Positions 7,919-15,532 of a DNA stretch of 64,000 nt are shown here, piece by piece; position 1 is the first letter of the stretch; each line of letters starts with the position of its first letter. Below the pieces are notes generated by a model. That model made no database searches. It was not told the origin of the DNA and saw only the letters and a program-made list of their open reading frames with translations. The translations under genes and the position numbers were made by a program. The stretch comes from Lysobacteraceae bacterium (GTDB lineage: Bacteria; Pseudomonadota; Gammaproteobacteria; Xanthomonadales; Rhodanobacteraceae): contig JAJFUF010000007.1 in the NCBI GenBank assembly GCA_021372495.1, positions 1 through 64,000 on the forward strand, read 5' to 3'.

Positions 7919-9385
7919 ATGCATCCCACCGAGACCTATAACGACCGGGTCGTACGCCTGTTCCTGCTCGCTGCCGCCGTCTGGGGCATCGTCGGCATGT
8001 CCATCGGCGTGTTCGCGGCCGCGCAACTGGCCTGGCCCGCGCTCAACTTCAACACCTCGTGGCTGACCTTCAGCCACATCCGCCCCGACCACACCTTCGG
8101 CGTGATCTTCGCCTTCGGCGGCTCGGCGCTGATGGGCACCTGCTACTACGTGGTGCAGCGCACCGGCCACACCCGGCTGGCGTTCGACCGGCTGGCCACG
8201 TTCACGTTCTGGGGCTGGCAACTGGTCTGCGTGCTGGCGATGGCGACGATGCCGTTCGGCATCACCCAGAGCAAGGAATACGCCGAGCCGGAGTGGTTCA
8301 TCGACATCCTGATCGCGGTGGTGTGGGTGAGCTTCGGCACGGTGTTCTTCGGCAGCCTGGCGCGGCGGCGCATCCAGCACATCTACGTGGCGAACTGGTA
8401 CTACGGCGCGTTCATCGTCGCGGTCGGCCTGCTGCACATCGTCAACAACCTGGCGCTGCCGGTATCGCTGACCAAGTCCTACCCGATCTACTCGGGCGTG
8501 GTCGACGCGATGGTGCAGTGGTGGTACGGCCACAACGCGGTGGCGTTCTTCCTGACCGCCGGCTTCCTCGGCATGATGTACTACTTCGTGCCGCGGCAGG
8601 CGCAACAGCCGCTGTGGAGCTACCGCTTCTCGATCGTCAATTTCTGGGCGCTGATCTCGGTGTACATGTGGGCCGGCGCGCACCACCTGATGTACACCGC
8701 GCTGCCGGACTGGGTGCAGTCGGTGGGCATGGCGTTCTCGCTGGTGCTGCTGATGCCGAGCTGGGGCTCCGCCGCCAACGGCCTGCTCACCTTCAACGGC
8801 TCCTGGCACAAGCTGAAGACCGATCCGGCAGCCAAGTTCATGGTGCTGTCGCTGGTGTTCTACGCCGCGTCGACCTTCGAGGGCTCGATGATGGCGATCA
8901 AGACCGTCAACTCGCTCTCGCACTACACCGACTGGACCATCGCCCACGTCCACTCCGGCTCGATCGGCTGGGTGGCGATGATCACGATCGGCTCGCTGTA
9001 CGCGATGGCGCCGCGCGCGCTCGGCCGCCCGGCGATGCACTCGACGCGGGCGATGGAGCTGCACTTCTGGCTGCACACCTGCGGCCTGCTGCTGTACGTG
9101 ATCTCGATGTGGGCCGCCGGCATCACCGAGGGCGTGATGTGGCGCTCGACGCAGCCCGACGGCGCGCTGACCTACAGCTTCCTCGACAGCCTGCGCGCCG
9201 TGCACCCGCTGTACATCACGCGCATGCTCGGCGGCGTGCTGGTGCTGTCCGGCATGCTGGTGATGGCGTGGAACCTGTGGCACACCGCGGCGCACGCGCG
9301 CAAGCGGCTGATCACGCCCATCCCGGTGCCGATTCCCGAACCGGTACCGCACCAGGTGCCGGCGCCGCTGCCGGCGGCCGGTTGA
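7919..9385 (+). CDS. ccoN: Cytochrome c oxidase, cbb3-type, subunit I (CcoN)
   Basis: 488 residues. CcoN is the catalytic subunit of the high-affinity cbb3 terminal oxidase, carrying haem b, haem b3 and CuB in the inner membrane. It is very hydrophobic with about 12 helices. Typical segments are [57 protein letters not shown] and [15 protein letters not shown], which supply the conserved His ligands. The start follows a CCTCC-rich leader and suits the ANR-type promoter. The C-terminal tail is unusually proline-rich ([20 protein letters not shown]). Confidence 0.97.
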   Translation: MHPTETYNDRVVRLFLLAAAVWGIVGMSIGVFAAAQLAWPALNFNTSWLTFSHIRPDHTFGVIFAFGGSALMGTCYYVVQRTGHTRLAFDRLATFTFWGWQLVCVLAMATMPFGITQSKEYAEPEWFIDILIAVVWVSFGTVFFGSLARRRIQHIYVANWYYGAFIVAVGLLHIVNNLALPVSLTKSYPIYSGVVDAMVQWWYGHNAVAFFLTAGFLGMMYYFVPRQAQQPLWSYRFSIVNFWALISVYMWAGAHHLMYTALPDWVQSVGMAFSLVLLMPSWGSAANGLLTFNGSWHKLKTDPAAKFMVLSLVFYAASTFEGSMMAIKTVNSLSHYTDWTIAHVHSGSIGWVAMITIGSLYAMAPRALGRPAMHSTRAMELHFWLHTCGLLLYVISMWAAGITEGVMWRSTQPDGALTYSFLDSLRAVHPLYITRMLGGVLVLSGMLVMAWNLWHTAAHARKRLITPIPVPIPEPVPHQVPAPLPAAG

Positions 9386-9395
9386 GGAGCGCGTC

Positions 9396-10046
9396 ATGGC
9401 TGGTGGATACAAGTATTTCGAGGCGATCGAGAAGCACGCCGGCAAGCTCGGCATCCTGATCGCGATCATGGTCTCGCTCGGCGGCCTGGCCGAGATCACG
9501 CCGCTGTTCATGGAGGCGCACAAGGTGCACCCGGCCGAAGGGGTCAAGCCCTACGACCCGCTGCGCCTGGCCGGCAAGGACATCTACGTGCGCGAAGGCT
9601 GCTACCTGTGCCATTCGCAGATGATCCGCGCGCTGCGCTTCGAGACCCAGCGCTACGGCCACTACTCGGTGGCCAGCGAGTCGGTCTACGACCGCCCGTT
9701 CCAGTGGGGCAGCAAGCGCACCGGCCCGGACCTGGCGCGCGTCGGCGGCAAGTATTCCGACACCTGGCAACGCCTGCACCTGATGGATCCGCGCGCGGTC
9801 GCGCCCGACTCCAACATGCCGGCGTTCCCGTGGCTGGCCAGGGAAACCATCGACGCCGCCGACATCCAGGCGCGCATGCGCACGCTGCGCCGGCTGGGCG
9901 ATCCGTACAGCGACGCCGAGATCGCCGCCGCGCCCGAGGCGCTCAAGGGCAAGACCGCGATGGACGCGCTGATCGCCTACCTGCAGGGCCTCGGCGTCGA
10001 CAACGAGCCTCACGCGCCGGCCACGGCGCAGGCGGGCGCGCGATGA
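9396..10046 (+). CDS. ccoO: Cytochrome c oxidase, cbb3-type, subunit II (CcoO)
   Basis: 216 residues. CcoO is the membrane-anchored monohaem c subunit of cbb3 oxidase. One N-terminal helix (about 17-37) precedes the haem motif CYLCH (69-73), and the Met ligand is probably in DSNMPAFPWL. Conserved ALRFETQRYGHYSVASESVYDRPFQWGSKRTGPDLAR flanks the site. It starts 10 bp after ccoN behind GAGGAG, and its stop overlaps the ccoQ start as ATGA. Confidence 0.97.
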   Translation: MAGGYKYFEAIEKHAGKLGILIAIMVSLGGLAEITPLFMEAHKVHPAEGVKPYDPLRLAGKDIYVREGCYLCHSQMIRALRFETQRYGHYSVASESVYDRPFQWGSKRTGPDLARVGGKYSDTWQRLHLMDPRAVAPDSNMPAFPWLARETIDAADIQARMRTLRRLGDPYSDAEIAAAPEALKGKTAMDALIAYLQGLGVDNEPHAPATAQAGAR

Positions 10047-10219
10047 ATCCGATCTGGGGCCACCTGGTCGGCGTGATCACCGTGCTCCTGATGCTGACCT
10101 TCATAGGCATCTGGATCTGGGCCTGGAACGCACGCCACAAGCACGCATTCGACCGCCTCGCGCGCCTGCCGCTGGAAGGCAGCGCGGACGGCAACGACGA
10201 GAAGGACGATCGGCCATGA
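10043..10219 (+). CDS. ccoQ: cbb3-type oxidase small subunit CcoQ/FixQ
   Basis: 58 residues with one transmembrane helix (about 8-27) and a charged cytoplasmic tail (ARHKHAFDRLARLPLEG). CcoQ stabilises the cbb3 complex. Identity rests on position between ccoO and ccoP, size and topology; it overlaps both neighbours by 4 bp (ATGA). The sequence itself is poorly conserved across the family. Confidence 0.85.
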   Translation: MNPIWGHLVGVITVLLMLTFIGIWIWAWNARHKHAFDRLARLPLEGSADGNDEKDDRP

Positions 10220-11130
10220 GCATGTTCTGGTCGGCATGGGTCATGTTCCTGGTGGTGCTGAACATGGGCATCACCCTGTTCCTGTTCCTGTGGGGCACGC
10301 GGGTCAAGATCCCGACGCTGCCCGACGGCACCAGTGGCCACGTGTGGGCGCACGGCGTGCTGCGCGAGGGCGTGCGCAAGCTGCCGCGCTGGTGGTTCGT
10401 GATGTCGGCCTGCATGTTCGCCGCGGGATTCACCTACCTGGCGCTGTACCCCGGCTTCGGCCGCTTCAAGGGCCTGCTGGGCTGGACCGCGCACGGCGAG
10501 CTGGCGCGCGACACCGCCGCCAACCAGGTGCAGCTTGCCGACCTGATGCAGCGCTTCAAGCTCTACACCGTCGAGCAGCTCGCCCACGACCCGCAGGCGG
10601 TGCAGCTCGGCGGGCGCCTGTTCGAGGACAACTGCTCCGCCTGCCACGGCCGCCAGGCGCACGGCAATCCGCTGCTCGGCGCGCCCAACCTCAGCGACGC
10701 CGACTGGCTGTACGGCGGCGACGGCAACACCATCCTCGCCAGCATCCTCGACGGCCGCCACGGCACCATGCCGCCGTTCGGCGAGGCGTTCGGCGAGGCC
10801 GGCGTGGCCAACCTCGCCAACTACGTGCTGAGCCTGTCCGGCGCGCCGCACGACGCCGCCAAGGCGGCCGCCGCGCAGCCGATCTTCACCACCGTCTGCG
10901 CCGCCTGCCACGGCGCCGACGGCAAGGGCAACCAGGCGGTGGGCGCGCCCAACCTCACCGACCACATCTGGCTGTACGGCGGCGATCTCGCCACCGTCGA
11001 GGAAACCATCCGCCACGGACGCGGCGGGCAGATGCCGGCGTGGCGCGCGCGCCTCGGCGAGGACGATGCGCGCACCGTCGCCGCCTGGGTCTACGCCAAC
11101 GCGCACCGCGCGCCGGCCACGAGCCAGTGA
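10216..11130 (+). CDS. ccoP: Cytochrome c oxidase, cbb3-type, subunit III (CcoP)
   Basis: 304 residues. CcoP is the dihaem c subunit that delivers electrons to CcoN. Two N-terminal helices (about 5-25 and 60-78) are followed by two cytochrome c domains with haem motifs CSACH (140-144) and CAACH (228-232). The Met ligands are probably in HGTMPPFGEAF and GGQMPAWRARL. The two domains repeat the pattern LGAPNL..WLYGGD, showing their internal duplication. It is coupled to ccoQ by an ATGA overlap. Confidence 0.97.
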   Translation: MSMFWSAWVMFLVVLNMGITLFLFLWGTRVKIPTLPDGTSGHVWAHGVLREGVRKLPRWWFVMSACMFAAGFTYLALYPGFGRFKGLLGWTAHGELARDTAANQVQLADLMQRFKLYTVEQLAHDPQAVQLGGRLFEDNCSACHGRQAHGNPLLGAPNLSDADWLYGGDGNTILASILDGRHGTMPPFGEAFGEAGVANLANYVLSLSGAPHDAAKAAAAQPIFTTVCAACHGADGKGNQAVGAPNLTDHIWLYGGDLATVEETIRHGRGGQMPAWRARLGEDDARTVAAWVYANAHRAPATSQ

Positions 11131-11131
11131 C

Positions 11132-11341
11132 ATGTCCGCCACGCCGCTGCCCTGGTACCGCACGCCGCTGCTGTGGTTCGCCGCGGCGATCGCGCTGCTG
11201 ACGCTGGGCGCGTGCGTGGCGACGATCGTGATCGCCGCGCGCTATGCCGACGAGCCGCTGCCGGTCGCAGGCGCGCAGGTACTGCGGGTGCCGGTGGCGC
11301 GCACCCCGCCGGCGCCGCCGGCTTCGCAGGCCGCGCCATGA
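11132..11341 (+). CDS. Short FixH/CcoH-like membrane protein
   Basis: 69 residues. One transmembrane helix (about 13-36) follows the PLPWYRTPLLWF motif typical of FixH/CcoH N-termini. FixH-family proteins assist cbb3 maturation and are usually about 150 residues; this one lacks the periplasmic domain and ends in a Pro/Ala tail. Its place between ccoP and the copper ATPase gene supports the assignment. The start is 2 bp after the ccoP stop and the stop overlaps the next start (ATGA). Confidence 0.7.
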   Translation: MSATPLPWYRTPLLWFAAAIALLTLGACVATIVIAARYADEPLPVAGAQVLRVPVARTPPAPPASQAAP

Positions 11342-13803
11342 ACGCGGCGGCGGTCGCCACGGCGCGACCGCACGCTGCGGCGCCGGCGCACGCCTGCTGG
11401 CACTGCGGCGAGCGACTCGACCCCGCCGCCACGCGCTACGCCGACATCGCCGGCGTGCGCCGCCCGTTCTGCTGCCCCGGCTGCAGCGCCGCCGCGGAAT
11501 GGATCGACCGCCTCGGCCTCGGTGCCTACTACCGCCTGCGCGACCAACCCGCGGCGCGCGCCGCCGAGCCCTCCGCGGCGCCGTCGCCGTGGGCGCGCCC
11601 GGAGCTGGCGCGCCACGTCGTGCGCACGCGCGAGGACGGCCGCAGCGAGGTCTGCGTGCTGGTCGACGGCATGCGCTGCAGCGCCTGCGTGTGGCTGATC
11701 GAACGCGCGGTCGGCGCCCTGCCCGGCGTCGCCGCGGTGCAGGTCAACGCCGCCGCGCGGCGCGCGCGCATCGAGTGGGACGCGACGCGCACGCCGCTGC
11801 CCGCCCTGCTCGACACGCTGACCCGCGCCGGCTACGGCGCGCGCCCGCTGGACGCGCAGGCGCTGGACGACGCGCGCCGCGACGAATCGCACGCCGCGCA
11901 GAAACGCCTGCTGGTCGCCGGGCTGGGCGCGATGCAGGCGATGATGTACGCGGTCGCGCTGTACATCGGCGCGTTCGACGGCATGGACGCGGTCACCCGC
12001 GACTTCTTCCGCTGGCTCGGCTTCCTGGTGGCGACGCCGGTGGTGCTGTACGCAGCGCAGCCGTTCTTCGCCGGCGCCTGGCGCACGCTGCGCGCGCGCC
12101 GTCTCGGCATGGACGTGCCGGTGGCGCTGGCGATCGCGCTGATCTATGCCGCCAGCCTGGTCGAGGCGTTGCGCGGCGGCGCCGAGGTGTACTTCGACTC
12201 GGTCAGCATGTTCGTGTTCTTCCTGCTCGCCGGGCGCTACCTCGAAATGCGCGCGCGCCACCGCGCCGGCGACGTCACCGACGCGCTGGCGCGGCTGGCG
12301 CCGGCCTGCGCCGACCGCGTGCGCACGGATGGCGCGCTGGAGCGCGTCGGCGCGATCGAACTCGTGCCCGGCGACCGCGTGCACGTCGCCGAAGGCGCCG
12401 CGGTGCCCGCCGACGGCGTGCTGGAAAGCGACGCCTGCCGCGTCGACGAGGCGCTGCTGACCGGCGAATCCGAGCCGGTGGCGAAGCGCCGCGGCGATGC
12501 GCTGGTCGCCGGCAGCGTGGTGGTCGAGGGACCGGCGCGCGTCGCCGTCGAGCGCGTCGGCGCCGACACCGTGCTGGCCGGCATCGTCGCGCTGACCGCG
12601 CGCGCGCAGGCCGCGCGTCCGCGCCTCGCCGCCGCCGGCGAGCGCGCCGCGGCGCGCTTCGTCGCGCGCGTGCTGGCCCTGACCGCGCTGACCGCGCTGC
12701 TGTGGAGCCTGGTCGATCCGGCGCGCGCGTTCACCGCGTCGCTGGCGGTGCTGGTGGTGTCGTGCCCGTGCGCGTTCGCGCTGGCGGTGCCGGCGGCGAT
12801 CACCCGCGCGCTGGCGGTGCTGGCCGGACGCGGCGTGCTGGTGGTGCGCCCGGACGCGGTCGAGGCGCTGGCCGCGGCGACCCACGTGGTGTTCGACAAG
12901 ACCGGCACGCTGACCGATCCGGCGCTGGCGCTGGACCGCATCGACGCGCGCGCCGGGCTGGCGCCCGATGCCGCGCTGGCGCTGGCCGCGGCGCTGGCGC
13001 GCGGCAGCCGGCATCCGGTCGCGCAGGCGATCGCCGCGGCCGCAGCGACGCTGCCGCTGCGCCAGGCGGAAGACGCCGTCGCGCGCGCCGGCCTCGGTCT
13101 CGAAGGCGTGGTCGACGGCCGCCGGCTGCGCCTCGGCCGCCCCGACTTTGCCCTCGCCGGCGCCGCCGAAGCCGCACTCGATGCGCGCGCCGACGCGGTG
13201 GTGCTGGCCGACGCCTCCGGCGCGCTGGCGACGCTGCACTTCGCCGAGCGCCCGCGCGCCGACGCCGGCGCCGCGGTCGCGGCGCTGCGCGCGCAGGGAC
13301 TGACCGTCGAGATCCTCAGCGGCGACGCGCCGGCCAAGGTCGAAGCGCTGGCCGCGACGCTCGGCATCACGCGCTGGCATGCGCGCCAGCGCCCGCAGGA
13401 CAAGCTCGCGCGCCTGGAAGCGCTGCGCCGCGGCGGCGCGCGCGTGGTGATGGTCGGCGACGGCGTCAACGACGCGCCGGTGCTGGCCGGCGCCGACGTC
13501 GCGGTCAGCCTCGGCCACGGCGCCGAACTGGCGCAGGCGACCAGCGCCATCGTGCTCAGCGGCGAGCATCTGGACGCGCTGCCCGCCGCGCGCCGGCTGG
13601 CGCAGCAGACGCTGCGCGTGCTGCGCCAGAACCAGCGCTGGGCGACGGCCTACAACTTCGCCGTGGTGCCGGTCGCGGCGCTGGGCTTCGTGCCGCCGTG
13701 GCTGGCCGCGATCGGCATGTCGGCCAGCTCGCTGCTGGTGATCCTGAACGCGCTGCGCATCGGCCGCCGCCGCGACGCGCACGCCCGCGAGGCCATCGCA
13801 TGA
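11338..13803 (+). CDS. ccoI: Copper-transporting P1B-type ATPase CcoI/FixI
   Basis: 821 residues. CcoI/FixI supplies copper for assembly of the CuB site in cbb3 oxidase. An N-terminal Cys-rich module (CWHCGERL, CCPGC) precedes a heavy-metal-associated domain with GMRCSAC (Cys114, Cys117). The membrane metal site is CPC (476-478). Catalytic motifs are TGES (actuator), DKTGT (phosphorylated Asp520), RGSRHPVAQ (HP motif) and GDGVNDAP. It overlaps the upstream small gene and ccoS by ATGA. Confidence 0.95.
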   Translation: MNAAAVATARPHAAAPAHACWHCGERLDPAATRYADIAGVRRPFCCPGCSAAAEWIDRLGLGAYYRLRDQPAARAAEPSAAPSPWARPELARHVVRTREDGRSEVCVLVDGMRCSACVWLIERAVGALPGVAAVQVNAAARRARIEWDATRTPLPALLDTLTRAGYGARPLDAQALDDARRDESHAAQKRLLVAGLGAMQAMMYAVALYIGAFDGMDAVTRDFFRWLGFLVATPVVLYAAQPFFAGAWRTLRARRLGMDVPVALAIALIYAASLVEALRGGAEVYFDSVSMFVFFLLAGRYLEMRARHRAGDVTDALARLAPACADRVRTDGALERVGAIELVPGDRVHVAEGAAVPADGVLESDACRVDEALLTGESEPVAKRRGDALVAGSVVVEGPARVAVERVGADTVLAGIVALTARAQAARPRLAAAGERAAARFVARVLALTALTALLWSLVDPARAFTASLAVLVVSCPCAFALAVPAAITRALAVLAGRGVLVVRPDAVEALAAATHVVFDKTGTLTDPALALDRIDARAGLAPDAALALAAALARGSRHPVAQAIAAAAATLPLRQAEDAVARAGLGLEGVVDGRRLRLGRPDFALAGAAEAALDARADAVVLADASGALATLHFAERPRADAGAAVAALRAQGLTVEILSGDAPAKVEALAATLGITRWHARQRPQDKLARLEALRRGGARVVMVGDGVNDAPVLAGADVAVSLGHGAELAQATSAIVLSGEHLDALPAARRLAQQTLRVLRQNQRWATAYNFAVVPVAALGFVPPWLAAIGMSASSLLVILNALRIGRRRDAHAREAIA

Positions 13804-13994
13804 ACGTGCTGGTGGTGCTGATCCCGCTGTCGATCATCCTGATGGTCGGCGCCGGCGCGGCGTTCTTCTGGGCGGTCAACCACCGCCAGTTCGACGACAT
13901 GGACACGCCGCGCCTGCTGCCGCTGACCGAGGATCCGCCGCCGGAAGCCGCCACGTCGCGCGACGACGCGGCGCCGCAGGACGACGCGCCATGA
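13800..13994 (+). CDS. ccoS: cbb3-type oxidase assembly protein CcoS
   Basis: 64 residues. One N-terminal helix (MNVLVVLIPLSIILMVGAGA) is followed by the CcoS signature FFWAVNHRQFDDMDTPRLLPL, then an acidic tail. CcoS is needed to insert haem and copper cofactors into cbb3 oxidase. It overlaps ccoI at its start and the downstream transporter gene at its stop. Confidence 0.92.
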   Translation: MNVLVVLIPLSIILMVGAGAAFFWAVNHRQFDDMDTPRLLPLTEDPPPEAATSRDDAAPQDDAP

Positions 13995-14719
13995 CCGGCA
14001 CGCCGACCATCGCCGCCGCGCTGCTGCTGGGCCTGGCCGCCTCCGGCCACTGCGTGCTGATGTGCGGCGGCATCTCCGGCGCGCTGGCGCTGGCCACCAG
14101 GCGCGGCGCCAACGGTCGCCCGCGCCCGCACCTGCTGGTCGCCTACCAGTTCGGCCGCATCGGCGGCTACGCGCTGGCCGGGCTGGCGTTCGGCACGCTC
14201 GGCGCGCTGCTCTACGGCGCGCTCGACCAGACCCGCGTGCGGCTGGTCCTGCGCATCCTCGCCGCGGCGGCGTTCGTCGCCGCGGCGTTCGCCCTGTCCG
14301 GCGGCCACGGCGTCGCCGAGCGCTTCGTCGGCACGCGCCTGTGGATGCGCCTCGCGCCGCGCGCACGCGCGCTGTTCCCGGTGGATCGCGCGACCAAGGC
14401 GCTGGCGTTCGGCCTGATCTGGGGCTGGATGCCGTGCGGCTTCGTCTACACCGTGCTGCTGCTGGCCTGGTCGAGCTTCAGCCCGTGGACCAGCGCGGCG
14501 ACCATGGTCGCGTTCGGCCTGGGCACGCTGCCCTCGATGCTGGCCGCGGCGTTCGGCGGCAGCCTGCTGCCGCGCCTGCTGCAGCGCACCGCGCTGCGCC
14601 GCGGCGTGGCGGCGGCGCTGCTGACCATGGCCGGCCTGACCCTGGCCGGACCGTGGCTGGCGCACCTCGGCGTGCCGGTCGCGCTGCTGCCGTTCGATTG
14701 CGCGACGGGCGCGCACTGA
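13991..14719 (+). CDS. TauE/SafE-like (UreH-type) transmembrane protein linked to cbb3 assembly
   Basis: 242 residues, about six helices. The motifs GHCVLMCGGISGAL (N-terminal) and GWMPCGFVYTVLL (middle) are the paired Cys signatures of the UreH/DsbD-like transmembrane family often annotated as sulfite exporter TauE/SafE, which commonly follows ccoS. It may carry copper or reductant for oxidase assembly; this is inference from context and the Cys motifs. The start overlaps ccoS by ATGA, making it the last gene of the operon. Confidence 0.85.
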   Translation: MTGTPTIAAALLLGLAASGHCVLMCGGISGALALATRRGANGRPRPHLLVAYQFGRIGGYALAGLAFGTLGALLYGALDQTRVRLVLRILAAAAFVAAAFALSGGHGVAERFVGTRLWMRLAPRARALFPVDRATKALAFGLIWGWMPCGFVYTVLLLAWSSFSPWTSAATMVAFGLGTLPSMLAAAFGGSLLPRLLQRTALRRGVAAALLTMAGLTLAGPWLAHLGVPVALLPFDCATGAH

Positions 14720-14788
14720 GCGCGCCGCGCGCGTGAAACCGCCCTGAACCGGGCGCGTCCGGGTTAGGTGGTTTGCTCCAATGTCGCA

Positions 14789-15433
14789 ATGCAGCATACG
14801 CGCATGACTGCGAGCTCTTCCTCCATCCGCGACCATTACGGCGTGCCCGTGCCGATCCACGCCGCCGCGCTGCCGCCGCCCACCCGCACCCGCTTCCAGA
14901 CGCCGCCGCCGGCCGCGGACGAGCGCGGCGAACTGGTGCGCCTCGAGGACGGCCGCCTGCTGCGCCTGCGCCAGATCCGCGCCGCCGACCGCGCGGCGCT
15001 GCAGCGCTGCTTCCAGCGGCTGTCCCCCGACGAGGTGCGCATGCGCTTCCTGCACGTGCTGACCACGCTGTCGGACAGCACCGCCGCGCGCCTGTGCGAC
15101 ATCGACTGGGAGCGCGAAGCCGCCTTCGTGCTCACCGAGGACGCGCCGCCGCAGCGCGCCGAGATCCACGGCGCGGCGCGCGTCTACATCGACGCCACCA
15201 CCGAGAGCGCCGAGTTCGCGATCCTGGTCGAGCGCGACTGGACCGGCTGCGGCCTGGGTGCGCTGCTGATGGCGCGGCTGATCAAGGAATGCCGCCGGCG
15301 CGGCCTGGCCGAGCTGTGGGGCTACGTGCTGGCCGAGAACCACCGCATGCTGGAACTGTGCGAGGAGCTCGGCTTCCGGCGCAGCCTGGTGCCCGGCGAC
15401 GCCGGCACGGTGAAGGTCGCGCTGGCGCTGTGA
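14789..15433 (+). CDS. GNAT-family N-acetyltransferase
   Basis: 214 residues from ATG 14789; ATG 14804 and GTG 14768 are alternatives and none has a strong ribosome site. The GNAT fold is clear from residue about 55: LEDGRLLRLRQIRAADRAAL, then the acetyl-CoA segment RDWTGCGLGALLMARLIKECRRRG and the closing NHRMLELCEELGFRRS. It resembles the acetyltransferase half of Pat-type protein lysine acetyltransferases but lacks the large ligase-like domain. The N-terminal 45 residues are Pro/Ala-rich. The substrate is unknown. Confidence 0.85.
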   Translation: MQHTRMTASSSSIRDHYGVPVPIHAAALPPPTRTRFQTPPPAADERGELVRLEDGRLLRLRQIRAADRAALQRCFQRLSPDEVRMRFLHVLTTLSDSTAARLCDIDWEREAAFVLTEDAPPQRAEIHGAARVYIDATTESAEFAILVERDWTGCGLGALLMARLIKECRRRGLAELWGYVLAENHRMLELCEELGFRRSLVPGDAGTVKVALAL

Positions 15434-15462
15434 GCGCGGCGCGCCGTACCGCGGCTTCGCGG

Positions 15463-15468
15463 TAGAAT
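15463..15468 (+). promoter_or_regulatory. Possible -10 element of mfd
   Basis: TAGAAT, 65 bp before the mfd ATG and overlapping the right arm of a 7-bp-stem palindrome (TACCGCG/CGCGGTA, 15447-15464). There is no clear -35. Confidence 0.3.
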
Positions 15469-15532
15469 TGCGCTTCTGTGCCCGCGCTGGCCGCCCGACG
15501 GCGACCGGCGCCGCACTGCGTTTGCCGTACCC

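Noticed and set aside
15447..15464. TACCGCG/CGCGGTA palindrome before mfd as a terminator
   Set aside because: The stem is only 7 bp and the following sequence is not T-rich; it may be chance or a local operator.
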